From: Rhodocyclus tenuis
GTDB taxonomy: Bacteria; Pseudomonadota; Gammaproteobacteria; Burkholderiales; Rhodocyclaceae
DNA: 64,000 bases
Assembly (NCBI RefSeq): GCF_014197755.1
Contig: NZ_JACIGE010000002.1
Span: forward strand, 310,001 to 374,000
Reading direction: 5' to 3'
The notes under the pieces were generated by a model. That model saw only the letters and a list, made by a program, of their open reading frames with translations. It searched no databases and had not been told where the DNA came from. The translations under genes were made by a program, and so were the position numbers. Shown here piece after piece: positions 16,924 through 24,483 of the stretch; position 1 is the stretch's first letter; each line of letters begins with the position of its first letter.

Positions 16924-18124
16924 GCGCGCGGGCCGGGACGAGGAAGCGTCAGCGCTGCCAGCAAGCGCCAGCGTTGACAGCCCGACAGACGGCGGTATCG
17001 CCCTGACAGCGGCTACGCGCGACTTCGCGCGCCGGGTGATCGACTGGCAAGGCGAATACGGCCGCCACGACCTGCCCTGGCAGCAGGCGGTGGGCGCAGC
17101 GCGCGACCCGTATCGCGTCTGGCTGTCGGAAATCATGCTGCAGCAGACGCAGGTGGCGACGGTGATTCCCTACTATCACCGTTTCCTCGCACGCTTTCCG
17201 ACGCTGGCCGCGCTCGCCGCCGCGCCGCTCGGCGACGTCCTGGAAAACTGGGCCGGGCTCGGCTACTACGCCCGCGCCCGCAACCTGCACCGCTGCGCGC
17301 AGACACTCGTCGCCGACTACGACGGCGCCTTTCCGCGGGCAGCGGCGCGAATCGCCGAACTGCCGGGAATCGGCCGGTCGACCGCCGCCGCCATCGCTGC
17401 TTTCGGCTTCGGCGAACGCGCGGCGATCCTCGACGGCAACGTCAAACGCGTTTTCGCGCGCTGCTTCGGCATTGAAGGATTCACCGGCACGCCAGTCGTC
17501 GAAAAGCGCCTGTGGGCGCTCGCCGAGGCGCTGCTGCCGGCGAGCGGCGTCGAAGTGTACACGCAGGGCCTGATGGACCTCGGCGCCACCATCTGCACGC
17601 GCGGCGCGCCGCGCTGCGGCGACTGTCCGCTCGGCGCCGACTGCGTCGCCCGGCGCGATTACCGTCAGGACCAGCTGCCGACGCCGCGGCCGAAGAAAAC
17701 CGTTCCCGAGCGGCAGACGACCTTGCTCATCCTCGACGACGGTAACAGCGTGCTGCTCGAGCGCCGTCCGCCTTCGGGCATCTGGGGCGGCCTGCTGGCG
17801 CCGCCGGAGTGCGCCGGTGAAGCGTCCGCAGATGAAATCGCCAGTGCCGCCGAATCGCTTGCCCGTCGCCACGGCTGCCGGCTGCTGGCGGTCGAGGCGC
17901 TGCCGCCGCTGACGCACAGCTTCACGCACTTCCGCCTGCACATCGCGCCGCAGCGCTGCCGCGTCGAACGCAACGCTACCCACGCCGCCGAAGCCGGCTG
18001 GGAGTGGGTGAGCTGGAACGACGCGGGTGCCGGCGACTCAGCAAGCGCCAGAGGATGCTCGACGGTGGCGACCGCCGCGCTGCCGGCACCGGTCCGTCTG
18101 CTGCTCAAGGCAGCAGCACCCTGA
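16910..18124 (+). CDS. mutY: A/G-specific adenine DNA glycosylase
   Basis: It removes adenine paired with 8-oxoguanine. The 404-residue protein has the helix-hairpin-helix glycosylase fold: catalytic Glu74 in WLSEIMLQQTQV, HhH ELPGIGRSTAAAI at ~149-161, catalytic Asp174 in ILDGNVKRV, and a [4Fe-4S] cluster C228-X6-C235-X2-C238-X5-C244. The C-terminal NUDIX-like domain (from ~265) reads 8-oxoG, with LTHSFTHFRLHI. The N-terminus is ~30 residues longer than usual and overlaps the efflux gene by 14 bp; a later start near the HhH core cannot be excluded. Placement behind the efflux operon is probably coincidental. Confidence 0.95.
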   Translation: MHRAERAGRDEEASALPASASVDSPTDGGIALTAATRDFARRVIDWQGEYGRHDLPWQQAVGAARDPYRVWLSEIMLQQTQVATVIPYYHRFLARFPTLAALAAAPLGDVLENWAGLGYYARARNLHRCAQTLVADYDGAFPRAAARIAELPGIGRSTAAAIAAFGFGERAAILDGNVKRVFARCFGIEGFTGTPVVEKRLWALAEALLPASGVEVYTQGLMDLGATICTRGAPRCGDCPLGADCVARRDYRQDQLPTPRPKKTVPERQTTLLILDDGNSVLLERRPPSGIWGGLLAPPECAGEASADEIASAAESLARRHGCRLLAVEALPPLTHSFTHFRLHIAPQRCRVERNATHAAEAGWEWVSWNDAGAGDSASARGCSTVATAALPAPVRLLLKAAAP

Positions 18125-18152
18125 GACCGATGGGCGCAGCTGTCCGGACGGA

Positions 18153-19382
18153 CTACGGGTTGGCCGGCTTGTCCTGAACCAGCTGGTCGCGCTGCGCCAG
18201 CGCCGGAAACAGGCGGAACCAGCCGGCGGCGATGAACACGGTGGCGACACCGCCAAGGACGACCGAGCCGACCGCTCCCAGCGCCGCTGCGGCCGCACCC
18301 GACTCGAACTCACCGAGCTGGTTCGAGGCACCGATGAAGATCGAATTGACCGCCGAGACGCGGCCACGGATCTCGTTGGGTGTGTCGATCTGCATCAGCG
18401 TCGAGCGGATGACGACGCTGATGTTGTCGGCAGCGCCGGTGATGGCCAGTGCCAGCAACGACAGCCAGAAGCTCTCGGACAGGCCGAAGACGATGGTCGC
18501 CACCCCGAACACCGCCACCGAGGCCAGCAGCACGTGGCCGGCGCGGCGATGGATCGGCCAGCGCAGGATGAGCAGCGACATCAGCAGCGCGCCGGCGGCT
18601 GGCGCTGCGCGCAGCAGGCCCAGCCCTTCCGGTCCGGTGTGCAGGATGTCGCGCGCGTAAATCGGCAGCAGTGCCGTCGCGCCGCCGAGCAGCACGGCAA
18701 AGAGGTCAAGCGAGGTCGCGCCGAGCAGCAGCTTGTTGTTCCAGACGAAAACCACGCCGGCGAGCATCGAACGCAGCGTTGCCGCCTCCTGCGCCGGCTG
18801 GTGGCGTTCGCGGATGAGCAGCGCCAGCACAAAAGCGAGCAGCAGCAGCGTGGTACAGACGGCATAGACATCGACCGCGCCGCGCACGTAGAGCAGGCCG
18901 CCGAGCGCCGGGCCGCCGATGACCGCCGCCTGCATACCCATCGCGCTCAGTGCGATCGCCCTTGCCAGCATGCTTTCGGGAACCAGCAAGGGAACGATCG
19001 CCTGTTGCGCCGGCATCTGGAAAGCGCGCGCGACACCGAGCACCACCGACACGCCGAGGATCACTTCGCGCGAGACGAAGCCGGCGAGCGTCGCCCACAC
19101 CAGCAGCAGCGCCACACTGCCCTGACCGAGCATGGTCAGCGCGAACAGCGAACTGCGCCGCACGCGGTCGACCACCTGCCCGGCCGGCAGCGTCAGCAAC
19201 AAGGCGGGAACAAACTGGAACAAGCCGACCAGCCCGAGATCCCAGGCGCTCTCGGTCAGTTCGTACATCTGCCAGGCAACGGCGACCATCAACATCTGGT
19301 TCGCCGTCGTGCCCGAAATCCGCGCCAACCAGAAACGCATGAAGCGGCGCTGGGCAAAGAGTTGTGACAAGGGAAGCGTCAT
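18153..19382 (-). CDS. MFS transporter, EntS-like exporter group
   Basis: The 409-residue inner-membrane permease has twelve hydrophobic segments and a central loop near residue 200 (LIRERHQPAQEAATLRSM). Family features include FWLARISGTTANQM in TM1, GQVVDRVRRSS in the loop 2-3 signature, and the MFS_3-type segment TPNEIRGRVSAVNSIFIGASNQLGEFESG characteristic of the EntS/enterobactin-exporter group. The ATG gives MTLPLSQLF just ahead of TM1. It converges with mutY. Substrate unknown; no siderophore genes are nearby. Confidence 0.88.
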   Translation of the reverse strand: MTLPLSQLFAQRRFMRFWLARISGTTANQMLMVAVAWQMYELTESAWDLGLVGLFQFVPALLLTLPAGQVVDRVRRSSLFALTMLGQGSVALLLVWATLAGFVSREVILGVSVVLGVARAFQMPAQQAIVPLLVPESMLARAIALSAMGMQAAVIGGPALGGLLYVRGAVDVYAVCTTLLLLAFVLALLIRERHQPAQEAATLRSMLAGVVFVWNNKLLLGATSLDLFAVLLGGATALLPIYARDILHTGPEGLGLLRAAPAAGALLMSLLILRWPIHRRAGHVLLASVAVFGVATIVFGLSESFWLSLLALAITGAADNISVVIRSTLMQIDTPNEIRGRVSAVNSIFIGASNQLGEFESGAAAAALGAVGSVVLGGVATVFIAAGWFRLFPALAQRDQLVQDKPANP

Positions 19383-19531
19383 TGACCGAGTTTAACAAAC
19401 CCGGGCAGCTAGCCGGCCGGTGCGCGACAGCCAGGCGAGTGCATCCGCGGGGTGTCGGTATTTTTTACAGTTCTGCACTCGCGAATAGTCCGAAAAGCTC
19501 AATACCCTGTTCCGTCTATTTATTTTTCGAC

Positions 19532-19547
19532 TGGCACAAAAACTGCT
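19532..19547 (+). promoter_or_regulatory. Sigma-54 promoter of the PEP-CTERM gene
   Basis: TGGCAC-N5-CTGCT matches the -24/-12 consensus TGGCAC-N5-TTGCA at all key positions (GG at 19533-19534, GC at 19545-19546, correct spacing). Transcription would begin near 19558, giving a 5' leader of about 55 nt. PEP-CTERM genes in EPS-producing bacteria are known to be under RpoN with the PrsK/PrsR pair; those regulators are not in this window. The rest of 19383-19612 is AT-rich and holds no gene. Confidence 0.8.
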
Positions 19548-19612
19548 GATGCACTACCCGGAAACCGTTAGTGCAGGTTCTCGCTTCATCAACGGACAAC
19601 AAAGAGGGAAAA

Positions 19613-20236
19613 ATGAAAAGAATGACATCGCTGCTCGCGGGGGCGATCCTGATGACTGCGGCGAGCGCCTGGGCCGCACCAGTTGCCACCTACACGCACA
19701 ACTACGGCAATGGCGCCGGCCAGGTCGATCCGGGTGGCAACGATGCGCTGTCGAATGGCTACGTTACGGTCAGTGACCAGTCGAGTTCGCGTTTTTACGA
19801 TTCCTTCGATTTCAGCGCGCTCGCTGCGAACACCATCACCAGCTTCGACCTTACGCTGCGCTATTCCGGCACCAATGGCGCCTTCCTGAATCCCGAATTC
19901 TGGTTCACCCGCCCGGGCGGAACCCCCGATCAGTACTGGGCGTTCCCGCTGGCGTCGGTCGGCAGCACGCCGGGATCGGTCACGTTCAGGATCGATTCCA
20001 GTCTCAGCCCCGAATTCGGGCAGATGGTCGCCGCCAAGAACTTTTTCTTCTGGTTCGCCGAAGAAACCTGGTTTGCGGACAGCTTCAAGCTCTACAGCGC
20101 AAAGCTCGACGTCTACGGGCAGTTGAAGCCCACCCAGGACTCGACCGTTCCCGAACCCGCATCGCTCGCCCTGCTCGGCCTGGGCCTTGCCGGAATCGGA
20201 ATTGCGCGGCGCCGGAAGCAGCAATCGGCCAGCTGA
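19613..20236 (+). CDS. PEP-CTERM sorted exported protein
   Basis: The 207-residue protein has a signal peptide (MKRMTSLLAGAILMTAASAWA) and the full C-terminal sorting signal: VPEP, then the hydrophobic helix ASLALLGLGLAGIGI, then the basic tail ARRRKQQ. By family knowledge it is cut by exosortase (EpsH/XrtA) and delivered to the surface or biofilm matrix. The body (~25-180) is rich in aromatic and beta-strand residues, with few charges. No catalytic motif is seen. The ATG at 19613 follows GAGGG. It is monocistronic, between a sigma-54 promoter and an intrinsic terminator. Confidence 0.9.
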   Translation: MKRMTSLLAGAILMTAASAWAAPVATYTHNYGNGAGQVDPGGNDALSNGYVTVSDQSSSRFYDSFDFSALAANTITSFDLTLRYSGTNGAFLNPEFWFTRPGGTPDQYWAFPLASVGSTPGSVTFRIDSSLSPEFGQMVAAKNFFFWFAEETWFADSFKLYSAKLDVYGQLKPTQDSTVPEPASLALLGLGLAGIGIARRRKQQSAS

Positions 20237-20258
20237 TCAGTTTCAGCAGAAATGAGGA

Positions 20259-20280
20259 CGGGGGCTGCGGCCCCCGTTTT
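20259..20280 (+). terminator. Intrinsic terminator of the PEP-CTERM gene
   Basis: Stem CGGGGGC/GCCCCCG (20259-20265, 20270-20276) with loop TGCG is followed by TTTTCATTTATTT, 23 bp after the stop codon. It matches the intrinsic terminator pattern well. Confidence 0.85.
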
Positions 20281-20351
20281 CATTTATTTGCCGATTTCCT
20301 TGCCGCGAAACTTTGCAGCAAAAGGCCGGCCGGACGCGGGGTCCAAACCCC

Positions 20352-20996
20352 TCAGGCGGTCGGCGCGCGCGCGGCACCGCCATCGGCAGCATCGACCTCA
20401 CCCCAGCGCCGCATCAGCGCATGCGGCACGCGCAACTGGTCGAGAATGCGCGCGACGACGAAATCGACGATCGCCTCGACGCTCTGCGGCCGGTGATAGA
20501 AGCCCGGGTTCGGCGGCAGGATGACGGCGCCGGCGCGCGACAGGCGCAGCATGTTTTCGAGGTGGATCGCCGACAAGGGCGTTTCGCGCGGCACCAGCAC
20601 CAGCCTGCGCCCTTCCTTCAGGACGACGTCGGCGGCGCGTTCGATCAGGTTGTCGGCGAGGCCCTGCGCGATGGCGGCGAGCGTTCCCATCGAACACGGA
20701 CAGACGACCATCGCATCAGGCGGGTTCGAGCCGCTGGCCACCGGCGCAAACCACTCCTCACGGCCGAAGACCGCGAGCGTTCCCGGCAGCGCCGCATAGC
20801 GCTCGCGCAGCGTGGCTTGCAGTTCGGCGGCGCGCGACGGCAGCTCCAGCCCCATCTCCTGCCGCGCGACAATCTGCGCTGCCTGCGAGTAAAGCAGCTG
20901 CACGCGACAGCCGGCGCCGAGCAGGCATTCGAGCAAGCGGATGCCGTAGGGCATGCCCGAAGCGCCGGTGAGGGCGAGGCAGACGGTTTCAGACAT
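20352..20996 (-). CDS. ubiX: Flavin prenyltransferase
   Basis: It joins dimethylallyl phosphate to FMN to make prenylated FMN, the cofactor for UbiD-type decarboxylases in ubiquinone synthesis. The 214-residue flavoprotein has ALTGASGMPYGIRLLECLL at the N-terminus, the CPCSMGTLAAIAQGLADNLIERAADV block, LVLVPRETPLSAIHLENMLRLSRAGAVILPPNPGFYH and a C-terminal helix that completes the active site of the dodecamer. The ATG at 20996 overlaps the end of the upstream Gx-transporter gene by 8 bp. Last gene of a four-gene operon; ubiU, ubiV, ubiT and ubiB elsewhere in the window serve the same pathway. Confidence 0.93.
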   Translation of the reverse strand: MSETVCLALTGASGMPYGIRLLECLLGAGCRVQLLYSQAAQIVARQEMGLELPSRAAELQATLRERYAALPGTLAVFGREEWFAPVASGSNPPDAMVVCPCSMGTLAAIAQGLADNLIERAADVVLKEGRRLVLVPRETPLSAIHLENMLRLSRAGAVILPPNPGFYHRPQSVEAIVDFVVARILDQLRVPHALMRRWGEVDAADGGAARAPTA

Positions 20997-21567
20997 TAGC
21001 GGCTCCGGAATCGGCAGGCAGGGGATCAGCGGCGGGCGGCGGCGAGTCACCCGACGGCGACTCGGCGATCAGTCGCGCCGCGATCAGGCCGTTGATGATA
21101 CCGAAGCCGAGCGCGGCGACGAAGAAGAACGGCGCCATGTAAAACAGGCCGTTATGCGGAATCAGCCACAGCCGCGCCAGCAGCAGCTGGCTGCCGATGT
21201 GCGCAAAGGCGGCAATGATGCTCCAGCTGACCGGACCGAACCAGCGCTGCGGCAAGCGACACGCGAAGGCGAGCACGAGCAGGCTGCCGACCGCGCCCGA
21301 CAGGCTGAGGAAAAAGCCCGGTGACAGGAACTGGCCGAGCAGCAGACCGCCGGCGATGACGCGCAGGCCGCTGACCCATACCGCCGTCCGCCAGCCATAG
21401 CGCGCCAGCACGATCATGGTGACGATGTTGGCCAGCCCCGGCTTGATCCCCGGCAGCGGCAAGGGGATCGCCGCGTCGATCAGCGACAGCCCGACCGCCG
21501 CCGCCGCCAGCTGCGCGATGCGATGATCCTCGGGCGTCGTCGCCAGCGTCACCGTGCGCCGCGTCAT
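20989..21567 (-). CDS. Gx transporter family membrane protein (annotated elsewhere as heptaprenyl diphosphate synthase component I)
   Basis: The 192-residue polytopic membrane protein has about five hydrophobic segments. It has a characteristic GIKPGLANIVTMIVLARYGWRTAVWVSGLRVIAGGLLLG block, LSGAVGSLLVLAFA and a SIIAAFAHIGSQLLLA helix. This family (PF07456) is named after a prenyl-synthase component but looks like an ECF/S-component-like transporter, so its substrate is unsettled. It is next to a NusG-domain-II protein, a pairing seen repeatedly in other genomes, often with ApbE or Rnf genes (not present here). The hydrophilic tail after residue ~170 is Pro/Ser-rich. Confidence 0.85.
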   Translation of the reverse strand: MTRRTVTLATTPEDHRIAQLAAAAVGLSLIDAAIPLPLPGIKPGLANIVTMIVLARYGWRTAVWVSGLRVIAGGLLLGQFLSPGFFLSLSGAVGSLLVLAFACRLPQRWFGPVSWSIIAAFAHIGSQLLLARLWLIPHNGLFYMAPFFFVAALGFGIINGLIAARLIAESPSGDSPPPAADPLPADSGAANV

Positions 21568-21594
21568 GCGTCGCCCCAGGTCGCGATGCCGCTT

Positions 21595-21969
21595 TCAATA
21601 GCTGAGCGAGTCATACGCCTCCCGACTGCCCTTGACCTGCACACTCACCTGGTTCGGCGCACAGATGGCGATTTCGCCGGGGCGCTCGAGCCAGCCCTGA
21701 CGCACGCAGTACTGGCGCGGACCGGGGTCGGAAACGACGCGCACGCGATGCCGCTCGACGGCAATGGTCGTGGTGCCCAGCGGCCCCGGCACTTCGATGC
21801 GCTGCTCGCGGCCCAGATCGAGTTCCGCGAAGACCGCGCCGCCGGCGCGCACGATCGCCTTTTCGGCAACGCCGGCCTGCCAGGCGAGGGGGAACGAGAT
21901 GCCGACGAGCGCCGCCCCCGCCGCGACCACCGCCCAGTCGCCGGGGCGCACGAACGCCGACCAGCGCAT
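21595..21969 (-). CDS. NusG domain II-containing membrane-anchored protein
   Basis: The 124-residue protein has one N-terminal membrane segment (DWAVVAAGAALVGISFPLAW, ~10-29) and a beta-rich extracytoplasmic domain with RIEVPGPLGTTTIAVERHRVRVVSDPGPRQYCVRQGWL and a conserved-looking ICAPNQVSVQVKG ending. This matches the NusG-II/DUF1312 family that accompanies Gx transporters. The two cysteines (QYC, ICAP) are typical of the family. The ATG overlaps the rapZ stop by one base (TGATG), so translation is coupled. Role unknown; it probably partners the membrane protein downstream. Confidence 0.8.
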   Translation of the reverse strand: MRWSAFVRPGDWAVVAAGAALVGISFPLAWQAGVAEKAIVRAGGAVFAELDLGREQRIEVPGPLGTTTIAVERHRVRVVSDPGPRQYCVRQGWLERPGEIAICAPNQVSVQVKGSREAYDSLSY

Positions 21970-22829
21970 CAGAGCGCTCCGGAGTTCGGCGGCAGGATCT
22001 GGCGGTGACGGACGAGAACGCGGGCGCGACCGAGGAAGGCGCGGCCGAACCACTCGGCCAGATAGACCGAGCGATGCTGACCGCCGGTACAGCCGATGGC
22101 GACGGTCAGATAATTGCGACTGTCGCGGATGTAGGCCGGCAGCCAGTCGGAGACGAAGCGCGCGATGTCGTCGCGCATGCGCAGCACTTCGGGCTGCGCC
22201 TCGAGAAACTCGACTACCGGCAGATCGCGACCGCTCATCGGTCGCAGCACTGCGTCGTAGTGCGGATTGGGCAGGCAGCGCACGTCGAAGACGAGGTCGG
22301 CGTCAAGTGGAATGCCGTGCTTGAAACCGAAGGATTCGAACAGCAGCGTCAGCCCCTGCCCGGGATCGGTGGCGACGAAGTGGCGCACCCACTCGCGCAG
22401 CGTATTCGGTTTGACGTCGCTGGTATCGATATGGTGGCCGAGTTCGATCAGCGCTTCGAGACGCTGCCGCTCCTCGGCGATCGCCTCGGACAGCGTGCGG
22501 TCGCCGAGTGCCAGCGGATGCCGGCGGCGCGTTTCCGAATAGCGCTTGAGCAGCGTCTCGTTCTTGGCATCGAGAAAGAGGAACTGCAGGTCGAGCTCAT
22601 TGGCGCGCAAGGCGTCGAGTTGCTGCGGCAGCATGGCGATGCTCTCGCCGCCGCGGATGTCGATCGCCACCGCGCACTTGTCGTAGCCCTGCAACTCGAG
22701 TTGCCCGACCAGTTGCTGCAGCAGCAACGACGGCAGATTGTCGACGCAGTAATAACCCGAGTCCTCAAGCACGTTGAGGGCAATCGACTTGCCGGAGCCG
22801 GAAAGGCCGCTGATCAGAACGAGATGCAT
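21969..22829 (-). CDS. rapZ: RNase adapter / nucleotide-binding protein RapZ (YvcJ family)
   Basis: In enterobacteria RapZ controls glucosamine-6-phosphate synthase through sRNAs and RNase E. The 286 residues equal the family length. The Walker A motif is GLSGSGKS (8-15), with Walker-B-like CAVAIDIRGG and DLQFLFLDA. The C-terminal domain holds LVFDVRCLPNPHYDAVLRPMSG and IGCTGGQHRSVYLAE, the PFK-like sugar-binding part. The ATG at 22829 was chosen because MHLVLISGLSGSGKS is the canonical N-terminus; an upstream in-frame ATG (22928) would add 33 unconserved residues. First gene of the rapZ-NusGII-Gx-ubiX operon. In many proteobacteria rapZ sits with ptsN/hpf, not here. Confidence 0.93.
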   Translation of the reverse strand: MHLVLISGLSGSGKSIALNVLEDSGYYCVDNLPSLLLQQLVGQLELQGYDKCAVAIDIRGGESIAMLPQQLDALRANELDLQFLFLDAKNETLLKRYSETRRRHPLALGDRTLSEAIAEERQRLEALIELGHHIDTSDVKPNTLREWVRHFVATDPGQGLTLLFESFGFKHGIPLDADLVFDVRCLPNPHYDAVLRPMSGRDLPVVEFLEAQPEVLRMRDDIARFVSDWLPAYIRDSRNYLTVAIGCTGGQHRSVYLAEWFGRAFLGRARVLVRHRQILPPNSGAL

Positions 22830-23044
22830 GGCGGCAGGATAGCGGAACGGCGCGCGACGGAGCAAGCCGGAACGACGGGGCAACATGCCGGAGCAGTGAA
22901 GAGAGTTTTCATTCCGTCTCTGGAGCAAGCCCGGAATCCCGATAGAATGAAAAGCGGTAGAGCGCAGCCCTGAAGACTTGGACCTTGTTGCACGATCACC
23001 TTCGGCAGGCTTGCGCGGCTCATGCGGAACCCGAAAGGAACGAA

Positions 23045-23839
23045 ATGACGATGATCACTCATCATGTCGCAGGCACGCGTCGCTCGCTCAAGTCGCTGCT
23101 GGCAAGCGTCGTCCTTGCCTGTCTTGCCTGGGGAGGCAGCGCGCAGGCAATCCCCATCGACTATTCACTGACCGTGAAAGTCGTCGACGTCTGCGACGAC
23201 ACTGGCGCGAACTGCGCTTCGCTTGGGCCGGCGGGCGACAACTTCTTCGCCTCGTACGTGAACAAGATATGGGCGCAGGCCGGCATCGTGGTCGAGTTTC
23301 TGGCACCGACCTACCTGTCGAATTCGAGCTTCCTCAACATCAACGACAATGTCTTCGACTCGAGCTTCTACAAGCTTTCGGGTGGCGGAAGCTCGACCAG
23401 CGTGACCATGTGGCTGGTGAATACGGTCAGCGGCGCCTACGGTGAATCGTGGCCGGGCGCCGGCGGCTTGGTGATCGCCATGAACACCGTCATGAGCTTC
23501 GGCTCCGCCGGGCGGGTGGACACCATTGCGCACGAACTCGGACACAATCTGGGCCTTGTTGCCCCGAGCATTGGTGGCGACGGCGGCTGGCATGACGACA
23601 CCAACCGCAATTATCTGATGGCCTCGGGCGGTGTTCGCAACATCCCGCAAACGCTGAGCGAGGTCTGTCCCGATGGCGCCTGCTACGATCTGCTGTCGCC
23701 GCAGCAGATCGCGCTGGCGCGCAGCAGCAGCCTGCTGCAGCCCGTCAGCCAGCAGGTTCCCGAGCCGGGCAGCGCGCTCCTGCTGCTCGGCGGCTTGCTC
23801 GGCATCGGCCTCTCGCACCGGCGTTTTTTCCGCGCCTGA
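23045..23839 (+). CDS. PEP-CTERM exported zincin-like protein
   Basis: The 264-residue protein has a signal peptide ending near GSAQA (~35), then a zincin fold with TIAHELGHNLGL (H163, E164, H167, G170) and a Met-turn-like NYLMASG. In metzincins the third zinc ligand is three residues after that glycine; here the position is Ala173, and the next histidine is H183, so activity is uncertain. It ends with VPEPGSALLLLGGLLGIGLSHRRFFRA, a complete PEP-CTERM sorting signal. The ATG at 23045 follows AAGGA by 6 nt. Unlike the first PEP-CTERM gene, no sigma-54 site with correct spacing was found upstream. It may process or modify matrix proteins outside the cell. Confidence 0.85.
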   Translation: MTMITHHVAGTRRSLKSLLASVVLACLAWGGSAQAIPIDYSLTVKVVDVCDDTGANCASLGPAGDNFFASYVNKIWAQAGIVVEFLAPTYLSNSSFLNINDNVFDSSFYKLSGGGSSTSVTMWLVNTVSGAYGESWPGAGGLVIAMNTVMSFGSAGRVDTIAHELGHNLGLVAPSIGGDGGWHDDTNRNYLMASGGVRNIPQTLSEVCPDGACYDLLSPQQIALARSSSLLQPVSQQVPEPGSALLLLGGLLGIGLSHRRFFRA

Positions 23840-23873
23840 GCTGAAAAGCGGGCGATGACGGCCGAGGACGAAC

Positions 23874-24443
23874 ATGGCAATCCGCGCTCTTGCTGGCCGC
23901 CTGTGCGCACTGCTGTTTCTCGCCTCCCCGGTAATGGCCGCGGCCACTGACAGCATCGCCTTGCCGCCGGTGCAGCGTGAGTTCGCCTCGCCTTCAGGCG
24001 AGTTCACGCTGATCGTCAGCGCCGACGACCAATGGAAAACGCCACGGGCGACGGCGGCGCTCTACGCCAAGCGATCGGGCACGCTCCAGAGGGTGTGGAC
24101 GCGCCAACTGCCGCATCACCACGGCCCGCGCAAGGTTCTGCTTTCCGACCAGGGCGACAGCCTGCTGGTCGACGAATGGATCAACATCCTCTCGCGTCAC
24201 ACGCTGCTGCTGATCGATCGCCGCAATCAGGTGATCGTCGAGTATTCGGCGCAAGACGTGGTCGCCGCGCTCGGCCTCTCCGCCCGGGAAGTCGGCGCCA
24301 GTGCGAGGGAAGGGCCGTGGCTGGCCGACGGACCGACCCTGTCGGCGGACAGCCAGCGGGCGCGGCTTCGTGCCGGTGCCTGCACGCTGGAAGTCCGTCT
24401 GGCCGACGGCAAGCTGTCTACCGTCTGCCCGGCAAGACCCTGA
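23874..24443 (+). CDS. Exported hypothetical protein
   Basis: The 189-residue protein has a signal peptide (MAIRALAGRLCALLFLASPVMA, cut near AAA at 22-24). The mature part has repeated beta-strand segments (GEFTLIVSADDQWKTP, GTLQRVWTRQLPHHHGPRKVLLSDQGDSLLVDEWI, HTLLLIDRRNQVIVEYS) resembling one or two propeller blades, and two cysteines near the C-terminus (ACTLEVR, STVCPA) that could form a disulfide. I do not recognise the family. It lies 34 bp after the PEP-CTERM zincin on the same strand, so they may be co-transcribed. Confidence 0.7.
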   Translation: MAIRALAGRLCALLFLASPVMAAATDSIALPPVQREFASPSGEFTLIVSADDQWKTPRATAALYAKRSGTLQRVWTRQLPHHHGPRKVLLSDQGDSLLVDEWINILSRHTLLLIDRRNQVIVEYSAQDVVAALGLSAREVGASAREGPWLADGPTLSADSQRARLRAGACTLEVRLADGKLSTVCPARP

Positions 24444-24483
24444 CGGCGGGGCGGCGTGTGCCGCGCTCGGCGCAGGCTGCTGC

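Noticed and set aside
22906-22953. Inverted repeat TTTTCATTC...GAATGAAAA upstream of rapZ
   Set aside because: The arms are 30 bp apart and only 9 bp long; no terminator or known operator features.
22976-22996. Possible sigma-54 site before the second PEP-CTERM gene (TTGGACCTTGTTGCA)
   Set aside because: GG and GC are separated by 8 bp instead of 10, which sigma-54 does not tolerate.
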